DNA of 32,397 nt from an uncultured Clostridia bacterium (GCA_947624235.1 CANQJK010000015.1:1-32397), one strand, 5' to 3'. Shown: positions 8,950 to 17,649, counted from the stretch's first letter. Notes: generated from the letters alone by a model not told the origin. Translations and numbers: made by a program.

Positions 8950-9088
8950 CCGAAGCGAAGCCTTTTTGCGCGGAATACCCAAGCGATACCCGTTTTGATG
9001 GGGATATGCGAGCTATATATAATGACTATCGATTTAACCTATGTGCGTAGCCCGCCGTGAAACCCGTTTTCAGGGGGATATACGAGCG
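8950..9088 (-). repeat. Two module A copies abutting the groEL stop codon
   Basis: Two copies of a 40-60 base module lie here, at about 8950-9012 (core CCGTTTTGATGGGGATATGC) and about 9045-9088 (core CGTTTTCAGGGGGATATACG). The first is preceded by the companion word TTGCGCGGAATACCC. The same module occurs near 16279, 16353, 16425 and 16858 on the other strand, and near 22445-22509. The second copy ends at the groEL stop codon, so it is placed like a 3' processing or termination sequence. Confidence 0.7.
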
Positions 9089-10714
<1,626 letters not shown>

Positions 10715-11002
10715 CTATTCCTCCACAATTGCCAAAATATCGCTTTGCTTAATGACGGTAACTTCCTCGCCGTCAATTTTGAACGTACTTCCGGCGTACT
10801 TGCTGTACAGCACTCTGTCCCCCACGCGTACTACCATTTTGATGTCCTTTCCGTCCACAACTCCGCCCTCGCCCACGGCGATAACGGTTGCGACTTCCTG
10901 TTTTTCCTGCGCGGCGGTGGGCAGGATGATCCCGCCGACGTTTTGTTCCTTCTCTTTGGATTGTTTAACAACAACCTTGTCAAAAAGCGGTTTAAGTGTC
11001 AT
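10715..11002 (-). CDS. groES: 10 kDa co-chaperonin GroES
   Basis: GroES is the heptameric lid of the GroEL chamber. The 95-residue product begins LKPLFDKVVVKQ and contains the mobile-loop region (GGIILPTAAQEK), where hydrophobic Ile-Ile-Leu contacts GroEL, followed by GDRVLYSKYAG. Length is standard. GGAGG sits 8 bases before the ATG. It is the first gene of the groESL operon, under the CIRCE operator and promoter just upstream, so it should be heat-inducible through HrcA. Confidence 0.98.
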   Translation of the reverse strand: MTLKPLFDKVVVKQSKEKEQNVGGIILPTAAQEKQEVATVIAVGEGGVVDGKDIKMVVRVGDRVLYSKYAGSTFKIDGEEVTVIKQSDILAIVEE

Positions 11003-11034
11003 TTATTTACCTCCAAAATTATTATTGACAATTT

Positions 11035-11061
11035 TTAGCAGTCCTAACCCTTGACTGCTAA
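11035..11061. promoter_or_regulatory. CIRCE operator (HrcA site), variant form
   Basis: TTAGCAGTC, nine bases, then GACTGCTAA form a perfect 9-base inverted repeat. The consensus CIRCE is TTAGCACTC-N9-GAGTGCTAA; here the seventh base and its partner are both exchanged (C to G, G to C). It covers the predicted transcription start of groES, the standard place for HrcA repression. Confidence 0.92.
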
Positions 11062-11065
11062 ATAT

Positions 11066-11093
11066 ATTATACTACACATTTTGCAAATGTCAA
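11066..11093 (-). promoter_or_regulatory. groESL promoter
   Basis: Read on the - strand, -35 TTGACA (11088-11093) and -10 TATAAT (11066-11071) are both perfect and separated by 16 bases. The start of transcription should fall inside CIRCE. Confidence 0.9.
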
Positions 11094-11148
11094 CACAATT
11101 GCTTGTTGTTTCGCTACTTTTTTTGACGAAAATATTTTTTTAAAACTG

Positions 11149-11177
11149 TTGTTTTTTTTGTGTCAAAATGATATACT
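11149..11177 (+). promoter_or_regulatory. Possible promoter for the acidic membrane protein
   Basis: TTGTTT (11149-11154), 17 bases, then TATACT (11172-11177). The -10 is good and the -35 is weak. It lies about 30 bases upstream of the next + strand start, divergent from groES. Confidence 0.5.
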
Positions 11178-11208
11178 GTAATCAAATATAATACAAAGGA
11201 GTTTACAT

Positions 11209-11787
11209 ATGCAAAATATAGTTTTTACACTTGGATCTTTCAATTTTCTTGTGTGGCATCTCATCGTTTTGCTTGCCGTTATCGCAGTGATAGTGGTCAT
11301 CTGCGTGGTAGCCGTTTTTGCGCGCAAAAAGTCTGCCAAAGAGTCTGTCGCCAGCACCGAGCCCGTCCAAAAGACGGACGAGCAGGTTGAAGAGCAACCC
11401 GTGCAAGAAGAAGTTGCCGAAACAAGCGACGAGGTAAGCGAAGAAGGCGTAGTAGTGGTAGAGGAAAGCGAGGAAGAAGTTGCCGAGTACGACAACGCCG
11501 AGCCGGAGGCTACCGAGGAAGAAGTTGCCGAAGAAGAGGCGGAAGAGGAAGCCAAAGCGGAGCAGGAAGGACGTCCTGCCGAGGAACGCAAGCGCCCCAA
11601 AAACTATCACATATCCCTTCGTGCCGACGGCAAGTGGCAGGTCAAATTGAGCAAGGGCGCCAAACCCCTCAAACTTTTCGACACGCAGGCGCAAGCCATC
11701 GCCTTTGCCAAGGAAAAGGCAAAAAATCAAGAGGGTACCATCACCATTCACAAGGTAAACGGACAGATCCGCAAGCAAAAGTATTGA
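11209..11787 (+). CDS. Membrane-anchored acidic protein with C-terminal DUF2188-like domain
   Basis: The 192-residue product starts with a short outside segment and one membrane helix (about 12-37) ending in Arg-Lys-Lys, so the rest is probably cytoplasmic. Residues 43-125 are extremely Glu-rich with Val and Ala, probably disordered. The last 65 residues resemble DUF2188: ISLRADGKWQVKLSKGAKP, then an aromatic-Asp-Thr-Gln-Ala-Ala helix, then TITIHKVNGQIRKQK. DUF2188 is a small domain of unknown function. AAAGGAG (11195-11201) sits 7 bases before the ATG. Homologues with the same acidic linker would not align well there. No function is proposed. Confidence 0.8.
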   Translation: MQNIVFTLGSFNFLVWHLIVLLAVIAVIVVICVVAVFARKKSAKESVASTEPVQKTDEQVEEQPVQEEVAETSDEVSEEGVVVVEESEEEVAEYDNAEPEATEEEVAEEEAEEEAKAEQEGRPAEERKRPKNYHISLRADGKWQVKLSKGAKPLKLFDTQAQAIAFAKEKAKNQEGTITIHKVNGQIRKQKY

Positions 11788-11946
11788 GCAACAACAGTAC
11801 GGTAGCAACCTTCGTATAGGGCGTCGCAAAGCGAGGCAGGTTTATTGCACGGTTTTTTTGCCGTTCGACGGAGAGTTTTGCCCAAGAAGTTTTGACTTTT
11901 CGGCAAAGTTTACGATCACGTTCGCAACAAAAAAAGGTAAAGTTTT

Positions 11947-12399
11947 ATGAATAAATGGGACAAACGCTTCATGGAGCTGACGGAGCAGGTTTCCACTTGG
12001 TCCAGCTGTTTCAAGGAAGACCGTCAGGTAGGCGCGGTGATAGTGCGAGACAAGCGCATCCTTTCCACAGGCTACAACGGTGCGCCCGAGGGCGTCAAAA
12101 GTTGCAAGGAAAAGGGCGAGTGCATGCGCAGAAAACTGGGCATACAAAGCGGAACAAATCTGGAAAAGTGCTATTCGGTGCATGCCGAGCAAAACGCCAT
12201 TGTCAACGCGGCGCGTATGGGCGTTTGTTTGGACGGAGCAACGCTGTACTGTACGCATCAACCCTGCGTTATCTGCGCCAAGCTTATCGTAAACGCAGGC
12301 ATCAAGCGCGTGGTGTACAAGCAGGGCTATCCCGACGAATTTGCCGTGGAGGTGCTCCACGAAGCAGGCGTGTTGGTGGAGCGTTACAGCGAAGACTGA
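11947..12399 (+). CDS. Deoxycytidylate deaminase
   Basis: This cytoplasmic zinc enzyme deaminates dCMP to dUMP, feeding thymidylate synthesis. The 150-residue protein shows the zinc and catalytic motif HAE at 79-81 (His79 ligand, Glu81 proton shuttle) and PCVIC at 106-110 (Cys107 and Cys110 ligands). The N-terminal WDKRFMELTEQVSTWSSC and the STGYNGAP loop are typical. The length is right for the ComEB/dCMP deaminase group. An AAGGT site precedes the ATG. It is followed by a strong terminator at 12489 and so appears to be a short unit. Confidence 0.93.
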   Translation: MNKWDKRFMELTEQVSTWSSCFKEDRQVGAVIVRDKRILSTGYNGAPEGVKSCKEKGECMRRKLGIQSGTNLEKCYSVHAEQNAIVNAARMGVCLDGATLYCTHQPCVICAKLIVNAGIKRVVYKQGYPDEFAVEVLHEAGVLVERYSED

Positions 12400-12488
12400 T
12401 TTTTTCGACGCGCCGTCACGACCTTGCCCCCTCCGCACAACGCAACCCGACGTTGCGCTTACATCATTATGTGTTTTTTTGCCCGAAA

Positions 12489-12513
12489 CCCCGCGATCAT
12501 CGCGGGGCTTTTT
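12489..12513 (+). terminator. Rho-independent terminator after dCMP deaminase
   Basis: CCCCGCGA, a 3-base loop, TCGCGGGG, then CTTTTT: a GC-rich 8-pair stem and T run about 90 bases after the deaminase stop. The rest of 12400-12617 has no recognisable gene. Confidence 0.9.
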
Positions 12514-12617
12514 GCATACAAAAGGGCGCCAACAACTCACGGTCTCCCCCGTCGCCAAATCGCTTGACAGCGTAATTTTCGTGCGGACGAATGGCATTTT
12601 AGTGTAAATCAACATCG

Positions 12618-12652
12618 AAAACGACTTGAAAGAACACTTTTCAAGCCGTTTG
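12618..12652. terminator. Terminator-like hairpin, family copy 3
   Basis: AAACGACTTGAAAG and TTTTCAAGCCGTTT pair around a short loop. It matches the hairpins at 8281, 8876 and 21853. It lies between the deaminase terminator and the XRE gene, and could serve as a second bidirectional stop. Confidence 0.65.
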
Positions 12653-12687
12653 TTGTATAATGGCAAATCATGCTTTCAATGGCAACA

Positions 12688-12757
12688 CAAAAAAAACAAA
12701 ACCCTCCGCGGTAGAGTATCTATTGCTATTTTGTCCGATACCCCTGCACGGAGAGTT
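12688..12757 (-). terminator. Possible terminator of the XRE regulator gene
   Basis: On the - strand, ACTCTCCG (12757-12750 side) can pair over a loop of about 40 bases with CGGAGGGT, which is followed by TTTTG and a run of eight Ts. The stem has 8 pairs including one wobble. The long loop makes this tentative. Confidence 0.5.
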
Positions 12758-12783
12758 TTATGTCAAACTTGTTTTGTCAGGTT

Positions 12784-12984
12784 TTATTCGCTTCTGCCTA
12801 CCAATTCGTCAATTGTGGTGTCAAAAAAATTTGCCAAAGCTATCAATTGTTGTATCGATGGTTCGGTATATCCTGTTTCCCAATGAGATAGCGTCTGCAT
12901 AGAAACGTTTAATTTTTCTGCCAATTGACGTTGCAATATTCCCTGACTTATTCGCCAATTTCTGAGATTTTCTGCAAACTTCAT
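12784..12984 (-). CDS. XRE-family transcriptional regulator
   Basis: This 66-residue protein is almost only a Cro/C1-type helix-turn-helix domain: the recognition part is LQRQLAEKLNVSMQTLSHWE (about 19-38), followed by the conserved SIQQLIALANFFDTTIDEL helix pair. AGAAGGGG sits just before the ATG. It is divergent from the lipoprotein gene, and a 13-base inverted repeat flanks the promoter between them, so it probably controls that gene and perhaps itself. The gene is AT-richer than its housekeeping neighbours, as is the lipoprotein gene. Its ligand or partner is unknown. Confidence 0.9.
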   Translation of the reverse strand: MKFAENLRNWRISQGILQRQLAEKLNVSMQTLSHWETGYTEPSIQQLIALANFFDTTIDELVGRSE

Positions 12985-13008
12985 ATTTTCCCCTTCTCTA
13001 TATTTTTC

Positions 13009-13081
13009 TCAATTTTTGATAATATTCTATTGACATTATCATTTATTGATTGTATAATTTGTTTAGACTATCAAAAATTGA
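13009..13081. promoter_or_regulatory. 13-base inverted repeat flanking the divergent promoter region
   Basis: TCAATTTTTGATA at 13009-13021 and its exact reverse complement at 13069-13081 bracket the + strand promoter at 13030-13058. A shorter pair, GATAAT and ATTATC (about 13018-13040), lies inside. The placement suggests two half-sites bound by the neighbouring XRE protein, possibly with looping. This role is inferred from position and symmetry only. Confidence 0.65.
13030..13058 (+). promoter_or_regulatory. Promoter of the lipoprotein gene
   Basis: Perfect TTGACA (13030-13035) and perfect TATAAT (13053-13058) with 17 bases between. The predicted start near 13065 leaves a leader of about 110 bases before the ATG at 13176. 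Confidence 0.85.
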
Positions 13082-13175
13082 TTGTCGCATCTGTCGATAC
13101 GATTATTTATATTGGTTTTTGAATAGTCCAAACGCCTGATGAAGCGTAAATAAAATAAAAGGAGAACAAGACTAC

Positions 13176-13949
13176 ATGAAAAAAACGATTATTGCTTTGA
13201 TTTGTGTCGTAACGATTTGTGCGACAATATTATGCGGTTGTAGCCTATTTGAAAGTGTAGGTGGAAGTAAAAGTAAACCCGTGCCGAAGATTGAACTTAC
13301 TATTCACGACGGCAGTAGTACCAGAACTGTTGAAGTAACCCCGGGAATGAAAACTGCAATAACGCCCCACACAAAGAAAGATCACTACCTTAAAGGGTAT
13401 TTCGATCAAGAACAAAATGGCACCAAGTACATCGATTCTGCTGGCGTTTCTTTGATAGAGTGGAAAAGCACAAACCCAACAGAGTTGTATGCTCAATGGG
13501 GCAATATCTACGATTTGCTATTTGAGGAATCACCCGACTATATCATGGAATTTGGTTTGTCAATGGGACATGATGTAGTGGGAGTTGAACTTGGTTTGGA
13601 AATTGTCAATGCAATAATAGGCAACCCCGAGGCTCTTGTAGAGGTTACGGCAAAATTCAAGGCAAAAGGTGCTTTCAAGGGATATCAAGCAAACATTTGG
13701 ATAAGCGACAAATCGAGTACTTCCGGAGAGCAGATAGCGCGACTCGACCAAGGCTTATCAACATCATATACAGAATACACCATTAGCGACATAGTAGAGT
13801 CGAGAATTTTTAAGAATGGCAAAATGTATTTGTATGTCGAACACGGTGATTTCTTTGGAATGGGGTATGCAAAAGATATAACTTTGTCATTCAAGTTTGT
13901 GGAAGAACCATCATTAACCCCCTACGAAGATAGTTCTGCATTGATTTAA
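13176..13949 (+). CDS. Hypothetical lipoprotein with InlB-type repeat
   Basis: The 257-residue product has a signal peptide (MKK, then a hydrophobic stretch) and a lipobox LCGC, with Cys22 the probable lipidation site. Residues about 35-108 resemble a Listeria-Bacteroides (InlB B-type) repeat: a Gly-rich start, KGYFDQEQNGTKYID, and the closing TELYAQW. The C-terminal 140 residues have alternating strands (for example GYQANIWISDKSS, GKMYLYVEHGDF) and may be a lectin- or binding-type beta domain; no family is recognised. GGAG lies 11 bases upstream of the ATG. Codon use is AT-richer than in the flanking genes, and the gene pairs with a divergent XRE regulator, so the pair may have been acquired together. 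It is probably exposed on the outer face of the membrane. Confidence 0.8.
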   Translation: MKKTIIALICVVTICATILCGCSLFESVGGSKSKPVPKIELTIHDGSSTRTVEVTPGMKTAITPHTKKDHYLKGYFDQEQNGTKYIDSAGVSLIEWKSTNPTELYAQWGNIYDLLFEESPDYIMEFGLSMGHDVVGVELGLEIVNAIIGNPEALVEVTAKFKAKGAFKGYQANIWISDKSSTSGEQIARLDQGLSTSYTEYTISDIVESRIFKNGKMYLYVEHGDFFGMGYAKDITLSFKFVEEPSLTPYEDSSALI

Positions 13950-14032
13950 CGGAGTTTGAAAGTAAATTTCAATAAAGCAAACAAATCATTAAACGGACTT
14001 GCGTGTTAAATGCGTTTGTGCTACTCAATATC

Positions 14033-14083
14033 AAAAAAACGCGGTTGCGCTGTTGTATTCAAACACTATGCAACCGTGTTTTT
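14033..14083 (+). terminator. Terminator after the lipoprotein gene
   Basis: An A run and ACGCGGTTGC pair with GCAACCGTGTTTTT across a loop of about 21 bases. The stem has 10 pairs, including one wobble, and ends in T run. It lies about 90 bases after the lipoprotein stop. The rest of 13950-14223 shows no gene. Confidence 0.7.
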
Positions 14084-14223
14084 ATTTGCGAAGCCTGTTT
14101 TGCAGGTTGTCGAAACAGCACGCCCAACTTGCGCGAATGGTGCGGACAAATTAGTTGCATTGTCGTCGTTACGCAAGGCAAAGGGCGTCGGTGGGGCGCC
14201 CTTTTTCGCATGGTCGATGTTGT

Positions 14224-15117
14224 CTAAATCAAGGAGCGGTCTGCCAAATACCGCATCGGGATGTCGAACACGTCCACGCCTCCGCGATAGCCGTCGGCTT
14301 TCAGCGCGGGCAATATTTTGGCATAGGCAAGCATGATCTGCGCGGTGTAGTCGGTGTTGCAGTCCAATTTTACGTCGCATATCGCCTCGAACCCCTCACC
14401 GCAAGCAACCACCCGTCCGCGATGAGCGGTGCACTTTTTGAGTTCGCGAACCTTTTGCGGAGAGCAGAAAATCACTTCCGTTTCGTAGTCGGCAAAGTAG
14501 TCGGGCATGGTTTTTATCTTTTTTTCCGCGTCCACCTTGTCCGACTCCACGCAGGCGACGTAGCACACCCGTTTGTGCAATTTTGTCCCGTCCCTTTCGC
14601 CCTGACGTATCTGTTCCAACGCGTCCTCTTTGGGCAGGGTAAATTGGACGGCGTCCAACACCCCGTCTATGCACCTGATGGCGTTGCTGTGTCCTTGCGA
14701 GACGCCCTCTCCCCACAAGGTGGTAACGCTTTTTGCACCCACTCCGAATACGCCCCTTGCTAGGCTCAGCAGTCCCGGATCCCAGCCCACGGCAACAACG
14801 GACAGGTTGTTGCGCTTTGTGCCGTTCAGCCAATTTTTGTAGTCGGCTATCTTTGCGTGGGTGTCGAAGCTGTCCACCGTGTCCAGTTTTTCAAAAAGGC
14901 GGGCGTACTGCGTCACTTCGTTAAAACTTCCCAACGCTATCATTGCTATGTCAAAGTCGCCGTCCCTTTGGATATCCTCCAACGGACGGTACAATTTGTT
15001 GTCCAACCTGCGACGCGAATACACCGCGACAAGTTGCAGTTCGCTATCCCGCAAGATGAATTTTTCCAAGCTTTTTCCCAAGTTGCCGTAGCCGACAACA
15101 GCCAATTTTAACGTCAT
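14224..15117 (-). CDS. ddh: meso-Diaminopimelate dehydrogenase
   Basis: This NADPH enzyme makes meso-diaminopimelate from tetrahydrodipicolinate and ammonia in one step, supplying lysine and peptidoglycan. The 297-residue product begins with a Rossmann nucleotide site, GYGNLG (9-14), then shows the dehydrogenase-specific CVESD segment, WDPGLLSLARGVFG, TLWGEGVSQGHSNAIR and a C-terminal PALKADGYRGG. It is slightly shorter than the usual 320-330 residues. Two ATGs are adjacent; the second (15117) sits 5 bases after GGAGG and is preferred over the one at 15120. The gene is divergent from cdaA. An aspartokinase for the same pathway lies about 2.5 kb away on the other strand. Confidence 0.9.
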   Translation of the reverse strand: MTLKLAVVGYGNLGKSLEKFILRDSELQLVAVYSRRRLDNKLYRPLEDIQRDGDFDIAMIALGSFNEVTQYARLFEKLDTVDSFDTHAKIADYKNWLNGTKRNNLSVVAVGWDPGLLSLARGVFGVGAKSVTTLWGEGVSQGHSNAIRCIDGVLDAVQFTLPKEDALEQIRQGERDGTKLHKRVCYVACVESDKVDAEKKIKTMPDYFADYETEVIFCSPQKVRELKKCTAHRGRVVACGEGFEAICDVKLDCNTDYTAQIMLAYAKILPALKADGYRGGVDVFDIPMRYLADRSLI

Positions 15118-15263
15118 CATATCCTCCGATAGGTAATATATGCGCGTTAGCCTTGCCAAAATAAACAAAAAAGCGACAAAACAAAAAAATTATGACAAAA
15201 AATTGTTTTAGATACTTTATTTTTTTTAAGAAATAATGTAATATATTATTGTCAATAGTATTT

Positions 15264-15279
15264 TGCACATAGCTGTGCA
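15264..15279. promoter_or_regulatory. Palindrome upstream of cdaA
   Basis: TGCACA, four bases, TGTGCA: a perfect 6-base inverted repeat 30 bases before the cdaA start, followed by an AT-rich CATAATATAC that could hold a -10. It could be an operator or part of the leader. No consensus -35 at proper spacing was found. Confidence 0.4.
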
Positions 15280-15308
15280 TAATATACAAACGGAAGATAG
15301 GTACTGAC

Positions 15309-16142
15309 ATGCTGGAATTTTTGAAAAACTTTTTTACATGCGAAACGGGTACGCTTGTCACGCGATTGTTGTTTGTGGCGGTGGCGACTTTTATTTTCTA
15401 CATGTTTTTCTACTACGCAAAAAAGCGTAATTTGCAACTGTTCACCTACATCGTCATTGGCGTGGTAGTGGTTTTGTTTGCGCTCTCATTCCTTGTGCAA
15501 GCAAAAGAGTTGGCGTTTTACGTTTACTTTTCGTTGATAATTCTTGCGGTACTGGGCTTGATGCTTTTCTTGCAGGACATCAACCGTCACATATTCCGCC
15601 TGTCCCTCAAACGCAAGCTGTTTCGCGACAGCCTTGCCGATCACTACGGCAGTGAGGACCTCAGCAAGTCCGCAGGAGAGATAGTAAAGGCTTGCCTGCG
15701 CCTCAGCAAGACGGATACGGGCGCGTTGATCGTTATCGCCGATCACATGTCGGACGAGATATTGGATAGCGGTATCCGTATCAATGCGGAGATCACGGCG
15801 GAACTGTTGGAAACGTTGTTCTTCCCCAAAACTCCCCTTCACGACGGTGCGGTCATCATCATGGCAAACAAAGTGGTGGCGGCAGGATGCTATTTGCCTC
15901 TGACGCAGGCGCAAAACCTTCCCCGAGAGTTCGGAACGCGTCACCGCGCGGCAATAGGAGTTTCGGCGGCCTATCCCGACGCAACCGCAATAGTGGTAAG
16001 CGAAGAAACGGGGATAATATCCGCCATGCACGACAGCAACATCAAACGCTATTTGGATAACAAACAGTTGCAAAACATTTTGGACTGCGCAATGGGCTTG
16101 GCGGACGAAAGCGCCGAAGCAAGACTTTGGGGAGAGAACTGA
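15309..16142 (+). CDS. cdaA: Diadenylate cyclase CdaA
   Basis: CdaA is a membrane enzyme that makes the second messenger c-di-AMP from two ATP, controlling potassium, osmolyte and wall homeostasis in Firmicutes. The 277-residue product has three N-terminal membrane helices (about 14-37, 44-62, 69-88) and then the DisA_N domain. Its catalytic DGA is at 179-181 (in PLHDGAVII) and RHR at 211-213 (in GTRHRAAIG). Length is typical. No strong ribosome site is seen before the ATG at 15309, though a weak GGAAG is near. In most Firmicutes cdaA is followed by cdaR and glmM. Here a 44-residue membrane peptide follows after one base and then repeats. Confidence 0.96.
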   Translation: MLEFLKNFFTCETGTLVTRLLFVAVATFIFYMFFYYAKKRNLQLFTYIVIGVVVVLFALSFLVQAKELAFYVYFSLIILAVLGLMLFLQDINRHIFRLSLKRKLFRDSLADHYGSEDLSKSAGEIVKACLRLSKTDTGALIVIADHMSDEILDSGIRINAEITAELLETLFFPKTPLHDGAVIIMANKVVAAGCYLPLTQAQNLPREFGTRHRAAIGVSAAYPDATAIVVSEETGIISAMHDSNIKRYLDNKQLQNILDCAMGLADESAEARLWGEN

Positions 16143-16143
16143 T

Positions 16144-16278
16144 ATGAAAAAGAAAAACGGTATGACAACGTCGCAAAGGATAGGACACTTTTTCCGGCAC
16201 TATTTTGTACTTTTGCTGTTGGCATTGGGTTGCGCCCTGCTCACGGTGCTTTTGGTCGCGTTTTGTAGCGGAATTTAG
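16144..16278 (+). CDS. Small membrane peptide downstream of cdaA
   Basis: The frame begins one base after the cdaA stop and encodes 44 residues. It has a basic N-terminus (three Lys, then Arg, His, Arg, His), then a single hydrophobic helix (about 21-41, rich in Leu and Val) and a short end with Cys-Ser-Gly-Ile. This matches the membrane-anchor part of a protein in which only the first helix remains. It might be the N-terminal stub of a cdaR-like gene cut off by the repeat cluster, whose first module begins right at the stop codon, or a real small protein. No ribosome site of its own is clear, but coupling to cdaA is plausible. Confidence 0.5.
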   Translation: MKKKNGMTTSQRIGHFFRHYFVLLLLALGCALLTVLLVAFCSGI

Positions 16279-16910
16279 CTCGTATATCCCCTGAAAAATG
16301 GGTTTCACGGCGGGCTTCGCGCATCGTAAATCGAATTAGACAAGAAATATCACTCGCATATCCCCATCAAAACGGCTTCGCGGTATCGCTTGGGTATTCC
16401 GCGCAAAAAGGCTTCACGGTGTCGCTCGCATATCCCCATCAAAACGGCTTCGCGCGTCGCAAATCGCCTTTTGACATCACCGCTCACACGAACAGTGTGG
16501 GCGGTACCGCTGTCAGGCGTTTGCTCCTTTCCCCATCAAATCTACTGGATTTGATGGGGTGCCCCGAAGTTCGCACTCGTTGCAGATTATTTTACAGTGG
16601 GATACACTCGCTCTGTCTATTACAAGGTCCCCGACGGCGTCGCAAATCGCCTTGGACATCACCGCTCGCACGAACAGTGCGGGCGGTTTTGCTGTCTGGC
16701 GTTTGCTCCTTTCCCCACAAAGTCTTTGGGACTTTGTGGGGGCCCCGATATTTGCGGGGATATTTTTTTTTCTGCTTCAATGGTGTTGGTGCGATACAGA
16801 CATTTTGGGACTACTGGTCTCGAAAAAGTGGTACCCTTGTTGCTGTTTGTGGTATCGCTCGTATATCCCCATCAAAACGGGTATCGCTCAGGTATTCCGC
16901 GCAACCCTTT
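16279..16910 (+). repeat. Dispersed repeat cluster 3 (modules A, B, C)
   Basis: Module A copies start near 16279, 16353, 16425 and 16858, each with a core like CTCGCATATCCCCATCAAAA and often followed by GGTATTCCGCGCAA. Two module B copies follow each other (about 16450-16560 and 16635-16745). Hairpin 1 arms are 16480-16489/16495-16504 and 16662-16671/16677-16686; hairpin 2 arms are 16531-16542/16548-16559 and 16713-16724/16730-16741. A module C unit (about 16560-16630) lies between them and a second, degenerate one follows (about 16790-16850). The cluster begins at the stop of the small peptide gene. No coding sequence is supported. Confidence 0.85.
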
Positions 16911-16992
16911 GCCAAAGACCGTTCGCTTACGGCAGATGTCTCTTTGCGACGGTTCGATAGTGCACGCAAGAAGTCACACATGATTTCAAACC

Positions 16993-17025
16993 CATCGAGC
17001 ATGCGAATATGCTCGGTGGTTTTTT
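16993..17025 (+). terminator. Strong terminator at the end of repeat cluster 3
   Basis: CATCGAGCAT, a six-base loop GCGAAT, ATGCTCGGTG, then G and six Ts. The stem has 10 pairs with one wobble. No coding gene ends nearby; the closest upstream one is the small peptide at 16278, so this may end transcripts coming through the repeat cluster. That fits the idea that the cluster is transcribed. Confidence 0.85.
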
Positions 17026-17079
17026 GTTCCCGAGCCAATCAAAAATCTATTAGGCAGGCGTGCGCACTTGTTTGATTTA

Positions 17080-17580
17080 TCATTGTTATTGATTATTATA
17101 TAATATAATATATATTATCTATTAGTTATCTATGTAATTGTATTTGCTGTCAAATCAATTCCTATTAGATGTCCACTGATTACTGGTGTCGTCCATTGCA
17201 TTGTCCATTTGATTGCTATTCGTCGTCCACTTATCTTTTATTTGATTGCCCATTCAATTACTATTTGATGTCCACATGATTACTATTTGACGTCTATTCA
17301 TTTGTGATTTGATGTCCACCTATCTTTTTTTAATTGTCTTTTTATTTTCTATTCGCACAATATTCATTTTCTATTTGCTGTCAAATCAATTTCTATTTGA
17401 CATCTATTTGATTGCTATTTATCACTATTCGCCGTCTACTTATCTTTTGTTTAATTGGTCTATTCAATTGCTTTTGGATATCTATTCAATTACAGTTTGT
17501 TTTTTCAAATACTATTCGTCGTCCACCTATCTTTTATTTCATTGTCTTTTTAATTCCTATTCAACGTCTATTGGGTTGTT
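17080..17580. repeat. AT-rich degenerate tandem repeat tract
   Basis: The tract is built of short degenerate words (CTATTTGATGTCCAC, TTATCTTTTATTTGATTG, TCAATTTCTATTTGA). A longer motif like CGTCGTCCACTTATCTTTTA recurs near 17221, 17311, 17431 and 17518, about 90-120 bases apart. A TA-rich run (about 17090-17120) starts it. No credible gene: open frames here give low-complexity products. It ends about 70 bases before the aspartokinase start. Confidence 0.75.
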
Positions 17581-17649
17581 ATGCGGTGGCAAATTGGTCT
17601 GTTGCAAACAAGGTCGTCTAAAAAGCGTTTTGGAGCAGTAAGATACAGC

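Noticed and set aside
8350..8982. Open frame of 210 codons on the - strand across repeat cluster 2
   Set aside because: The matching parts of the other clusters are open in different frames, the base changes follow hairpin pairing rather than codons, and there is no ribosome site.
16419..17075. Open frames of 133-218 codons on the + strand across repeat cluster 3
   Set aside because: They overlap in several frames within the same repeats and end past the terminator at 16993; this is a by-product of low stop density in repeat modules.
17309..17641. 110-codon open frame in the AT-rich tract
   Set aside because: The product is low-complexity and follows the DNA repeat. It runs into the region before the aspartokinase start in another frame.
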